In this document: one piece after another, positions 1 to 7,038 of the stretch | How positions within the stretch are numbered: position 1 is the stretch's first letter | How the letters are laid out: each line of letters starts with the position of its first letter | Assembly: GCA_944381115.1 (NCBI GenBank) | Contig: CALWJV010000019.1 | Span: forward strand, 1 to 49,107 | Source: an uncultured Clostridia bacterium | GTDB taxonomy: Bacteria > Bacillota > Clostridia > Oscillospirales > CAG-272 | Reading direction: 5' to 3' | Length of the DNA: 49,107 nt | The notes under the pieces: generated by a model | Database searches by the model: none | What the model saw: the letters and a program-made list of their open reading frames with translations, nothing else | What the model was told of the DNA's origin: nothing | Made by a program: the position numbers and the translations under genes

Positions 1-118
1 CACATTTTTATGAATTTGCAAAAAAGTGTTTTAATGAAAAAAAATATTGATATTCAAAATTTATGGTCATAACATAAATATGTTAAAAAAATAGTGGTTA
101 CGGATACATTGACAAAAA

Positions 119-189
119 CGGAGAAATCTCTCGAAATCTCCGCTTTTCTCGTTTTTTCGTGCCTGCATCTAAATCAGACACTCATCATG
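119..189. repeat. 71-bp direct repeat, copy 1
   Basis: This stretch matches 2542-2612 at 68 of 71 positions. It contains the hairpin CGGAGA...TCTCCG with a T-rich flank, which in copy 2 is the terminator of tRNA-Gln. Identity stops after CATCATG, which in copy 2 is exactly the tRNA 3' end. Here no tRNA follows. The pattern suggests an attachment-site duplication or a lost tRNA copy. Confidence 0.8.
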
Positions 190-393
190 TGATGTAACGC
201 CGATTTAGATGAAAAGCCGTGTGTGGCTGATTTAGATGCACAACTTTTTTGCCGAGGGTACACTCCCCCTTGGTAATGATGGGAGTTGCACTTGACCAAG
301 GTCTATCGAGGTGCAACGCCATGCTTGTAAACGAAGCTATGTATCATCCTTTCTGCATCAATAACCCAATGCAATCTGCATTTGACGTTTTTT

Positions 394-601
394 TCAAAAT
401 ACTACCGTAACCGCAGTGCCTATTCCAAAATCGCTCTCAATGGTAAGCTCTGCATCGAAAACAGCACAAATATGCTTTACTATTGCAACCATGACCCGTT
501 CCGTTGATTCTCTTTGAATGTGATTTATCTACACGGTAGAAACGCTCGCAGAGTCTTGGCAGATGCTCTTTTTCGATTCCTATACCCGTATCCTTTACCT
601 T
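394..601 (-). pseudogene. Histidine kinase C-terminal remnant (frameshifted)
   Basis: The minus strand encodes the end of a sensor-kinase ATPase domain. The G1 box reads DTGIGIEKEHLPRLCERFYR, then VDKS, then a damaged G2 box NGTGHG. A 2-nt deletion shifts the frame there, and AIVKHIC plus the final beta strands continue in the second frame to a stop at 396-394. The sequence closely resembles the same region of the PhoR-like kinase at 3048-4763, so it is probably a decayed paralogue of that kinase. No HisKA domain or N-terminus is preserved upstream, where 602-704 does not continue the reading frame and an unrelated gene then begins. Confidence 0.8.
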
Positions 602-704
602 CAGGCAAATGCACATTTCCGTCGTAAAAATAAGTGCTTACATTTCTGACAGCAATATCCTCACTGATCTTTGACAGTGGAAATATGCTACAAGTGACAA
701 CGGC

Positions 705-1529
705 TTATTCAATCTCTATGATCCGTGCCGTGCCGATTCCGGTCACATACTGCGGAAGATGCCCGTCCACCATTCCTTCATAATCATTATGCAGATGACC
801 GGCAAAGATTGCCTTAATCAGCGGGCAAGATTCGATGAAACGAGTCACCTCAAGTGTGATCTCGTCGGCTTTCTGCTGACGATAGCGGTAGTCGTCATAA
901 TCCTTCATCAATTCTTCGGGAGTCGAGGTCAAGTAAGCACAGGGTCCCTCTGCCATCGAGCGTTGATAGAGTACAGGCTCATGCAGCGGATTGTGCATAA
1001 AGAGAATGATCGGAAGCCCCTCGTCAACCTCCTTTTTGAGCGCATCAAGCTGAGCTTGGTCAAAACGGTAGTAACCGTCGTCGATGCCTATTAATTTCAC
1101 ACCGTTTACCGTCCGTGTGCAAAACCTAAGATCGTCGGGAAAGGATTTCTGCACAAGGGAAAGGCTCCGGTTTCGGTAAGCCTCGTCCTCAAATTCCTCT
1201 CCGACATAAAGACTGAATTCGTGATTTCCGGTTATGAAAAAAACATCGTTTTCCATTGTAAACTTCTTTGCTCGATCAAGATTCGCCGCAGAAACAAAAT
1301 CGATCAGATCTCCGGTGTGAACGATCGGGATATTTTCTCGTTTTGCCATTTTGCAGGCTTCATCGAGAAATTGCTCGGATGTTGGAAACCCTTTCACACG
1401 TTCTGCGGCAAGGTCGCGCTTGCGTTGGTTATCACGTTCGTCGGCGAGCGTCAGGTGGGTATCGCTGATGTGCAGAAGTTTGAACGGTTCAGAAGCTCCG
1501 GCTTTGATTTTGGTTTCTATGATATTCAT
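705..1529 (-). CDS. Calcineurin-like metallophosphoesterase
   Basis: The predicted 274-residue cytosolic hydrolase belongs to the calcineurin-like phosphoesterase superfamily, which uses a dinuclear metal centre to cleave phosphoesters. The metal ligands are visible in order: D23 and H25 in the ISDTH motif, D74 in GDLID, N102 and H103 in GNHE, H179 in LFMHNP, and H245/H247 in GHLH. There is no signal peptide or membrane segment. The ATG follows an AGGAG ribosome binding site. Its substrate cannot be read from the sequence. It looks richer in GC than the neighbouring genes and sits between two copies of a repeat linked to tRNA-Gln, so it may be acquired DNA. The nearest upstream neighbour in the same direction is unrelated. 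Confidence 0.85.
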   Translation of the reverse strand: MNIIETKIKAGASEPFKLLHISDTHLTLADERDNQRKRDLAAERVKGFPTSEQFLDEACKMAKRENIPIVHTGDLIDFVSAANLDRAKKFTMENDVFFITGNHEFSLYVGEEFEDEAYRNRSLSLVQKSFPDDLRFCTRTVNGVKLIGIDDGYYRFDQAQLDALKKEVDEGLPIILFMHNPLHEPVLYQRSMAEGPCAYLTSTPEELMKDYDDYRYRQQKADEITLEVTRFIESCPLIKAIFAGHLHNDYEGMVDGHLPQYVTGIGTARIIEIE

Positions 1530-1715
1530 GTGTTTCTCCTATGACAGAAATGATTTCAGCATTCATTATACCACAAGCAATCGAAAAAATCAATTATTTC
1601 TCGAAAAAAGTTTTTTAAATTCAGAAATGCTTGCACCAGTACAAATCACCATTTCAAAATCCAAGAATATGTAGAAAGAATATTTGATTATTCACGATTG
1701 TTTACATCAATGTAG

Positions 1716-1744
1716 TTGAATTGGAGGGATGTTTGTGATATAAT
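1716..1744 (+). promoter_or_regulatory. Sigma-A type promoter of the GNAT gene
   Basis: TTGAAT (1716-1721) and TATAAT (1739-1744) are separated by 17 bp, with TG two bases before the -10 box. The start codon of the acetyltransferase gene lies 37 bases downstream. Confidence 0.75.
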
Positions 1745-1781
1745 AAACTTATCGATAAATAAGAATTTGTAGGTGTGAGTG

Positions 1782-2225
1782 ATGGCAATTATTGAGGTTA
1801 CAGAAAACAAAAAGCAATATCTTGATTTATTGCTATTAGCAGATGAGCAGGAAGATATGATAGACCGTTATCTTGATAAAGGCAGGATGTATGTACTTGA
1901 TGATAATGGTGTTAAAAGCGAGTGTGTCATAACCGATGAAGGAAATGGTATGCTTGAAATCAAGAACATTGCGACAGTTCCAGAATACCAAGGTAAAGGT
2001 TATGCAAAAGTCTTAATTGATTTTGTAGTTAAGAAGTACAGTAATCAATATACCGTCCTTCAAGTGGGGACGGGCGATAGTCCACTAACAATACCATTTT
2101 ATGAGAAGTGCGGTTTTGTCCGTTCGCATATTGTTCGGAATTTCTTTACGGATAATTATGACCATCCAATATTTGAGGGCGGAGTACAGTTGGTGGATAT
2201 GGTATATTTACAAAGAGCTTTATAA
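1782..2225 (+). CDS. GNAT family N-acetyltransferase
   Basis: The predicted protein is about 147 residues, the size of a single GNAT acetyltransferase domain, which transfers an acetyl group from acetyl-CoA to an amine. The acetyl-CoA binding signature is the central V-P-E-Y-Q-G-K-G-Y-A-K stretch (motif A, R/Q-x-x-G-x-G/A), preceded by a beta strand ending in IATV and followed by a helix. The C-terminal part YEKCGFV is the usual motif B region. An in-frame GTG lies one codon upstream, but the ATG at 1782 is better spaced from AGGTG. The gene has its own promoter and terminator, so it is monocistronic. The substrate is unknown. Confidence 0.85.
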   Translation: MAIIEVTENKKQYLDLLLLADEQEDMIDRYLDKGRMYVLDDNGVKSECVITDEGNGMLEIKNIATVPEYQGKGYAKVLIDFVVKKYSNQYTVLQVGTGDSPLTIPFYEKCGFVRSHIVRNFFTDNYDHPIFEGGVQLVDMVYLQRAL

Positions 2226-2267
2226 GTCAAATTCCAATTTATCAGGGAGTTGAATCGAATAGAATTT

Positions 2268-2297
2268 GCCACGGTTTTGTTGCCGTGGCTATTTCTT
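2268..2297 (+). terminator. Intrinsic terminator of the GNAT gene
   Basis: GCCACGG (2268-2274) pairs with CCGTGGC (2283-2289) across an 8-nt loop and is followed by TATTTCTTT. Confidence 0.75.
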
Positions 2298-2400
2298 TGT
2301 CTTCAGTAGGTAAATATTTGGTTTTCGATAGTTCGGATCTGTACGTTGGAAGAAATGAGTTTTTCGTATTTACTGTTTGAAGCGGTTTCAAATTGATGTG

Positions 2401-2482
2401 GCGGTTCGAATCTGTCCACAATTTTAGCTCTGTGGGGAATCTATCGCAAAAAATGCATTTCGTTGGTTCGAATCTGTCTACA
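2401..2482 (+). repeat. tRNA T-arm-like repeats
   Basis: GGTTCGAATCTGTC occurs twice (near 2403 and 2465), each followed by a C/T and ACA. GGTTCGAATC is the usual T-arm sequence of a tRNA. The second copy is preceded by TGCATTTCG, so 2454-2474 matches the T-arm half of the adjacent tRNA-Gln (2626-2646, opposite strand) at 19 of 21 positions. No acceptor or anticodon arm is present, so these are relics, not tRNA genes. Confidence 0.6.
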
Positions 2483-2541
2483 GACCTGAAAAGCCCGAAA
2501 TGCATCTACAAAATTTCGAAAAACTTTAGAGTTGAAAAAAG

Positions 2542-2612
2542 CGGAGAAATCTCTCGAAATCTCCGTTTTTCTCGTTTTTTCTTGCCTGCATCTAAATCAG
2601 ACACGCATCATG
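2542..2612 (-). terminator. tRNA-Gln terminator; 71-bp direct repeat, copy 2
   Basis: Reading the minus strand after the tRNA, CGGAGA and TCTCCG form a hairpin at 2542-2565, followed by C and a T run. The whole block is repeated at 119-189 (68/71 identical), and the repeat boundary coincides with the tRNA CCA end. Confidence 0.8.
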
Positions 2613-2687
2613 GCTGGGATAGCTGGACTCGAACCAGCGAAATGCAGGAGTCAAAGTCCTGTGCCTTACCGACTTGGCGATATCCCA
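2611..2687 (-). tRNA. tRNA-Gln (anticodon TTG)
   Basis: The gene folds as a full cloverleaf. The acceptor stem is TGGGATA/TATCCCA with discriminator G and an encoded CCA. The anticodon stem is CAGGA/TCCTG with loop CTTTGAC (anticodon TTG). The T arm is GCTGG-TTCGAGT-CCAGC. A consensus promoter lies upstream and a hairpin terminator downstream. Confidence 0.95.
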
Positions 2688-2707
2688 TTATTTTGTTAAC
2701 AATTATT

Positions 2708-2736
2708 ATTTTAACACAATTTTTTAATTATGTCAA
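2708..2736 (-). promoter_or_regulatory. tRNA-Gln promoter
   Basis: On the minus strand, TTGACA (2736-2731) and TAAAAT (2713-2708) are separated by 17 bp. The tRNA starts about 20 bases downstream. Confidence 0.8.
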
Positions 2737-2959
2737 CCTTTTTTACAATAATTAATAAAATTTTAAATAATATGTATAAAAAATCTTTTATCATTAATAT
2801 CAAAGAATTGCAGTTCGATTTTTATTTTGTTTTTCATATTTGATCGGCTTGTAATTTTTTATTTGAAACTACAGTAGGGCATTTTTATTATAAAATGTAT
2901 TTAATTAAAAATTATTTGTATTTTTGGAATCTGACATTTATTTTGAAAAATTAAAATAT
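2737..2959. other. AT-rich intergenic spacer
   Basis: This is very AT-rich DNA between the tRNA-Gln promoter and the phoR terminator. I see no gene, RNA or repeat in it. Confidence 0.5.
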
Positions 2960-3007
2960 TAAATAAAAGTACGTAAAGGTTATTATATCTTTACGTACTT
3001 TTATTTA
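2960..3007 (-). terminator. Terminator of the pst-pho operon
   Basis: A perfect 19-bp inverted repeat (2960-2978 with 2989-3007) encloses a 10-nt loop. The stem is AAAGTACGTAAAG at its core with A/T-rich ends, so it could work in both directions. It lies 41 bases after the phoR stop codon. Confidence 0.8.
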
Positions 3008-3047
3008 ATTACAAGCATACCTGACGTTTAAATGAATGCTTATACTT

Positions 3048-4763
3048 TTATATTTCATCTTTTTTTGGAAATTTTATGCTTACTTTTGTTCCTATTTCAA
3101 GTTCACTATCAATATTCAAAACAGCGCTGTGAAGCATACAAATATGTTTAACAATGGCAAGTCCGAGCCCTGTACCGCCGGTTTTTTTTGAGCGAGATTT
3201 ATCCACCCTGTAAAAACGCTCGCATATACGTGGCAGATGCTCTTTTGCAATACCTATACCGGTATCGGTAATCTCAAGTATTACAAAATTTTCATTTTCA
3301 CTGAGGTTGATTTTCACAGACCCGCCATCTTTGTTGTAATTAACGGCGTTGGAACAGATGTTATCAACGAGTTCGTACATTTGACCGGGGTCTGCTTTTA
3401 CCGTTCCGTTTCCTTTTATGGTATAAGTTAATTTTTTTTCTGATAATTTTGGTGAAAGTTCTGTAAGGACTTCTTCACATACAGATCGGAGATCTACATC
3501 AGAACGGATGATTTCGCTGCGACCGTTTCTTTCAAGACCGGATAATTCAAGCATATCGGAGATCAGTCCTGCAAGGCGTACGCTTTCGTGGTGAATACGT
3601 TCAAGTTGAGTGCGGTTTGCGTCTTTAGGGGTGCTTTTTTCAAGCATGAGTTCACTGAGACCGAGAAGCACTGTAACGGGGGTTTTCAATTCGTGTGATG
3701 CATTGGAAAAAAATTCACTTTTTTCTTTTGCCATGTTTTTTTCTTTGGTTATATCCGTAATTATAATAATGCTTGCAACAGGTACGCCTTCTTCTGCGAA
3801 TATCCGACGTACAGCGACAGAGAGTTCTTTTTCTCCGAATTTGTATTCAAAATCTTTACCGCTGTCCAGACATTCATAAATTTTTTCATAAAGTCCCATA
3901 TCTTCTACAAGAAAGATAAGCGGTTCGCCTATATGATAACTGTTTTTTTCAAATAAAGAAGAGACAGCAGGATTGGCAAAAACGATTTTTTTATTTGAGT
4001 CGACTGCAACAATACCTTGAAGAATATTATCAAGTACTATCTTAAGTTTATTTTTTTCTTCCTCTAAATTGCAGAGATATTTACGGGTATTTTCTGCAAG
4101 TTCATTTATTTCCCGAAATACTGCATAAAATTCCGGTTCATCGGAATCTGCTTGGATAGGAGTATAACGGCCTTCGTTAAGATATCGAAGTCCGGAAGCG
4201 ACAGACTTGACTTTGCGGGAAATACTTTCCGACAGTTTATTTGAGATCAAACCTGTAAATACAAGTGAAACAAATAATACGACGAATAAAAATGGAACCA
4301 TGACGCCTATATAGGAAGCGATATTAGCGGAACGTACTGCCAAACGAAGAACATAAGTTCCGCCTGTATCAAATACCGAAGCAACTGCATAATAAGTCAT
4401 ATTGCAGTCGAATGTTTCGGAATATCTTTTGACTGTTTTAGGCTCGCCTTTAAGAGCCGATTCTATTTCTTCTCTGTCAGAATGATTTTCCTCTAACACA
4501 TTGTCAATACTGCTTTCATAAATGACCGTACCGTCTTCTTTAATAACTGTTATGCGAAAATCTTCTTTATTTTTATAATTTTCAAGTTTATCAATATCTT
4601 GTTCATTTTTGATAAATCGAATAAAAATATCACTTTCAAGAGTAAGTCTTTGTTCAATAATTCTTTCTGTATTGAGGTACACGGCAAAAATTCCAGATGC
4701 AAAAACCAAGAGCAGAGCGCAGAAAGTCACAAGAAAAAAACGCCAAAATATTTTCTTTTTCAT
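3048..4763 (-). CDS. phoR: PhoR-type phosphate sensor histidine kinase
   Basis: This 571-residue membrane sensor kinase probably controls the phosphate-starvation response with the adjacent regulator. Membrane segments lie at about 10-30 and 152-173, with an extracytoplasmic sensor domain between them. A HAMP-like linker follows, then a PAS domain at about 235-335. The HisKA box is SHELKTP with phospho-acceptor H357. The ATPase domain shows the N box (N472), DTGIGI (500-505), the F box ERFYRVDKS and GTGLGL (530-535). Its ATG overlaps the phoB stop by four bases (ATGA), so the two are translationally coupled. It is the last gene of the pst operon. Confidence 0.92.
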   Translation of the reverse strand: MKKKIFWRFFLVTFCALLLVFASGIFAVYLNTERIIEQRLTLESDIFIRFIKNEQDIDKLENYKNKEDFRITVIKEDGTVIYESSIDNVLEENHSDREEIESALKGEPKTVKRYSETFDCNMTYYAVASVFDTGGTYVLRLAVRSANIASYIGVMVPFLFVVLFVSLVFTGLISNKLSESISRKVKSVASGLRYLNEGRYTPIQADSDEPEFYAVFREINELAENTRKYLCNLEEEKNKLKIVLDNILQGIVAVDSNKKIVFANPAVSSLFEKNSYHIGEPLIFLVEDMGLYEKIYECLDSGKDFEYKFGEKELSVAVRRIFAEEGVPVASIIIITDITKEKNMAKEKSEFFSNASHELKTPVTVLLGLSELMLEKSTPKDANRTQLERIHHESVRLAGLISDMLELSGLERNGRSEIIRSDVDLRSVCEEVLTELSPKLSEKKLTYTIKGNGTVKADPGQMYELVDNICSNAVNYNKDGGSVKINLSENENFVILEITDTGIGIAKEHLPRICERFYRVDKSRSKKTGGTGLGLAIVKHICMLHSAVLNIDSELEIGTKVSIKFPKKDEI

Positions 4764-5431
4764 TTTGTTTCAAAGCGATAACCGACACCTCTGACTGTTA
4801 TGATCGGTTCACCGCCTCCGGCCTCCTTTATTTTTTCTCTTAAAGTCGCAATGTGCATATCCAGAGCCCGTGTTTCGCCCATGAAATCATCATTCCATAC
4901 TTCACGGAACAGTTGTTCACGATCAATTGTAATACCTGCATTTCCGAGAAGTATATCAAACAGTCTGTATTCTTTCAGAGTAAGGCAAAGGTCTTTTCCG
5001 CAGTAACTTGCTTTGTAAGTATTTCTGTCTATTGAAAAATTTCCTGCAGACGATATATACAGATTGGAACGGCGAAGACATGTTTTGACTCGTGCAAGAA
5101 GTTCAAGTATTGAAAAAGGCTTTGCCATATAGTCATCGGCACCTTTGTTAAGACCTTTAACAAAACTGAGTTCATCGTTTTTTGCGCTTACTATTATGAC
5201 GGGGATACGTTCATTTACTGTTCTTATTTTTTGAAGTATGGTATATCCATCCATATCGGGAAGCATAATATCAAGAATGATCAGGTCAGGCTGATTTTTA
5301 GGAAATTCCCTGAAAAAATCCGCTCCGTTTTCAAACATTACTATTTTATATTCGTCTTCAAGTGCCCCGCTGTACACTTCGCGAATACCTTCATCGTCTT
5401 CAACAATAAAAATTTCGGCACTGTTTTTCAA
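4760..5431 (-). CDS. phoB: PhoB-type response regulator
   Basis: This OmpR/PhoB-family transcription factor is predicted to be phosphorylated by the neighbouring PhoR and to bind Pho boxes. Counted from the TTG start chosen here (223 residues), the receiver domain has acidic residues E11-D13, phospho-acceptor D54 in ILDIMLPDMDG, S82 and K104 in AKPFS. The winged-helix DNA-binding domain covers about 130-222 and ends in TVRGVGYRF. The TTG overlaps the phoU stop (TTGA) and follows GGGGG. An in-frame GTG at 5476 would add 15 unconserved residues inside phoU and has no binding site. Confidence 0.88.
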   Translation of the reverse strand: MKNSAEIFIVEDDEGIREVYSGALEDEYKIVMFENGADFFREFPKNQPDLIILDIMLPDMDGYTILQKIRTVNERIPVIIVSAKNDELSFVKGLNKGADDYMAKPFSILELLARVKTCLRRSNLYISSAGNFSIDRNTYKASYCGKDLCLTLKEYRLFDILLGNAGITIDREQLFREVWNDDFMGETRALDMHIATLREKIKEAGGGEPIITVRGVGYRFETK

Positions 5432-6084
5432 AACTTTTGATGTACCCCCGTTTCGTTGTATTTTGTCCATTCGCACACATTGACCGCATGATCGCCTATT
5501 CGTTCAAGATATTTTGCTACCATCATAAGTGTTATTGCCTGATCACCGTTTTTCTTTCCGTCCTGTTCTATAAGCAAAATCAGTTCCTGTTGAACTTTAA
5601 GGAACATATCGTCCATTTCGTCGTCAAGAGCGATTATTTCGTCGGCAAGAGAAGCGTCGTTTTCCGTAAACGATCTTACGCTGTCTTTGACCATTCGCAC
5701 GGCAAGCGTGCCCATTGCTGAAAGATGTTCAAGTTTTTTAATATATGTATCTCCCGGCATTGTTGCCACGAGATCACCTATATCTGCAGCCTGATCTCCA
5801 AAGCGTTCAATATCAGTAATCATTTTAAGAGCAGTTGAAATTTCTCTAAAGTCTTTTGCGACCGGTTGACGCCGTATGAGAAGACGCATACAGCGTTTCT
5901 CAATATCCATTTCATAATCATCAACTTTTTTGTCTGTCTCGGCAAGGCTTTTTCCTAGATTACGGTCAAGTCGGATGAGCGCACTGATCGCTTTTGTTAT
6001 CATATCCGCAGTCAGACAACACATTTCTATAAGTTTTGTTTTGAGTTCTGTCAACTCTTCATCAAACTGTTTTCTTTCGTACAT
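5428..6084 (-). CDS. phoU: PhoU phosphate-signalling protein
   Basis: This 218-residue all-helical cytosolic protein consists of two PhoU repeats. Each has the conserved acidic metal-binding helix: ITDIERFGDQAADIG in the first half and KYLERIGDHAVNV in the second. PhoU proteins link the Pst transporter to the PhoR kinase and keep the regulon off when phosphate is plentiful. The gene lies between pstB and phoB. Its stop codon overlaps the proposed phoB TTG start, and a GAGGT site precedes its ATG. Confidence 0.93.
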   Translation of the reverse strand: MYERKQFDEELTELKTKLIEMCCLTADMITKAISALIRLDRNLGKSLAETDKKVDDYEMDIEKRCMRLLIRRQPVAKDFREISTALKMITDIERFGDQAADIGDLVATMPGDTYIKKLEHLSAMGTLAVRMVKDSVRSFTENDASLADEIIALDDEMDDMFLKVQQELILLIEQDGKKNGDQAITLMMVAKYLERIGDHAVNVCEWTKYNETGVHQKF

Positions 6085-6159
6085 ATTACTTACCTCATTA
6101 TTATTCTACAATTTTTTCGTGAACAATTCAAGAATGCAGTCGAATTTGGCGGAAAAACA

Positions 6160-6942
6160 TCAACCGAATCTGCCGGTTATGTATCGTTCAGTACGCACAT
6201 CTTTTGGATTAGTAAAAATTTCATCGGTATCCCCGAATTCAACAAGTTCTCCGAGCAGAAAAAAGCCTGTTTTATCGGAAATTCTTGTTGCCTGCTGCAT
6301 ATTATGAGTTACTATGACTATGGTTGTTGTTTTTGTCAGTTCTTCACATAATTCCTCAATTTTTCCAGTAGAGATGGGGTCAAGCGCCGATGTCGGCTCA
6401 TCCATTAATATAATTCCAGGCTTTACTGCCAATGCTCTGGCAATACACAAGCGCTGCTGCTGACCTCCCGAAAGACCAAGAGCGGATCCGTTGAGTCTGT
6501 CCTTGAGTTCATTCCACATAGCCGCTTGCTTTAAGGAAGTTTCAACAATCTGATCGAGAGCACTTCTTTTATGAATTCCGAATGTACGCGGACCGTATGC
6601 AATATTGTCATAAACACTCATTGGAAAGGGGTTGGGTTTTTGAAAGACCATACCTACATTTCTGCGCAGTGCATTTACGTCAATTTTTTGGTAAATATTA
6701 GTTTCACCTATTTTAAATTCGCCGGTGACACGGCAGTCGGGAATCAGATCGTTCATGCGGTTAAAACATTTTAGGAAGGTAGATTTTCCGCAGCCAGAAG
6801 GACCTATAAAAGCACTGACTTTTTTTTCGGGTATTTCAACGCTTATATTTTTAATTGCTTGAAAATCACCGTACCATAAGTTTGCATTTTTTACTGAAAT
6901 ACTTTGACCTGTAAGTTTTTTTTCATTTATAGTTTTTGCCAT
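6160..6942 (-). CDS. pstB: Phosphate ABC transporter ATP-binding protein
   Basis: This 260-residue ATPase powers phosphate import. It shows Walker A GPSGCGKS (47-54), a Q loop at [14 protein letters not shown], the ABC signature LSGGQQQR (157-164), Walker B with DEPTSALDP, and the switch histidine in THNM. The residues after Walker A and the PNPFPMS stretch are typical of PstB rather than of other importers. It follows the fused permease gene by about 96 bases, with GGAG before its ATG, and precedes phoU. Confidence 0.95.
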   Translation of the reverse strand: MAKTINEKKLTGQSISVKNANLWYGDFQAIKNISVEIPEKKVSAFIGPSGCGKSTFLKCFNRMNDLIPDCRVTGEFKIGETNIYQKIDVNALRRNVGMVFQKPNPFPMSVYDNIAYGPRTFGIHKRSALDQIVETSLKQAAMWNELKDRLNGSALGLSGGQQQRLCIARALAVKPGIILMDEPTSALDPISTGKIEELCEELTKTTTIVIVTHNMQQATRISDKTGFFLLGELVEFGDTDEIFTNPKDVRTERYITGRFG

Positions 6943-7038
6943 ATTAGATCTCCGTTTGAATTTTGAAAAATTAAAACATCTGCAGAGTAAATTTTCAATG
7001 CAGATATAATGAAAGCGTTAAAAATGAAAAACGTTTGT

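Larger units (their letters stand above)
1..704. other. Non-coding accessory stretch with relics
   Basis: There is no intact gene here. Positions 1-118 are AT-rich and show nothing recognisable. A copy of the tRNA-Gln downstream repeat sits at 119-189. A 14-bp perfect inverted repeat (TGCATCTAAATCAG) lies at 164-177 and 227-240. A histidine-kinase remnant lies at 394-601 on the minus strand. Positions 241-393 hold only short imperfect inverted repeats and no assignable feature. Confidence 0.6.

Noticed and set aside
2242..2755. Open reading frames of about 87 and 120 codons around the tRNA-Gln
   Set aside because: One runs through a tRNA gene and terminator, the other through the T-arm relics. 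Neither has a ribosome binding site or a recognisable protein.
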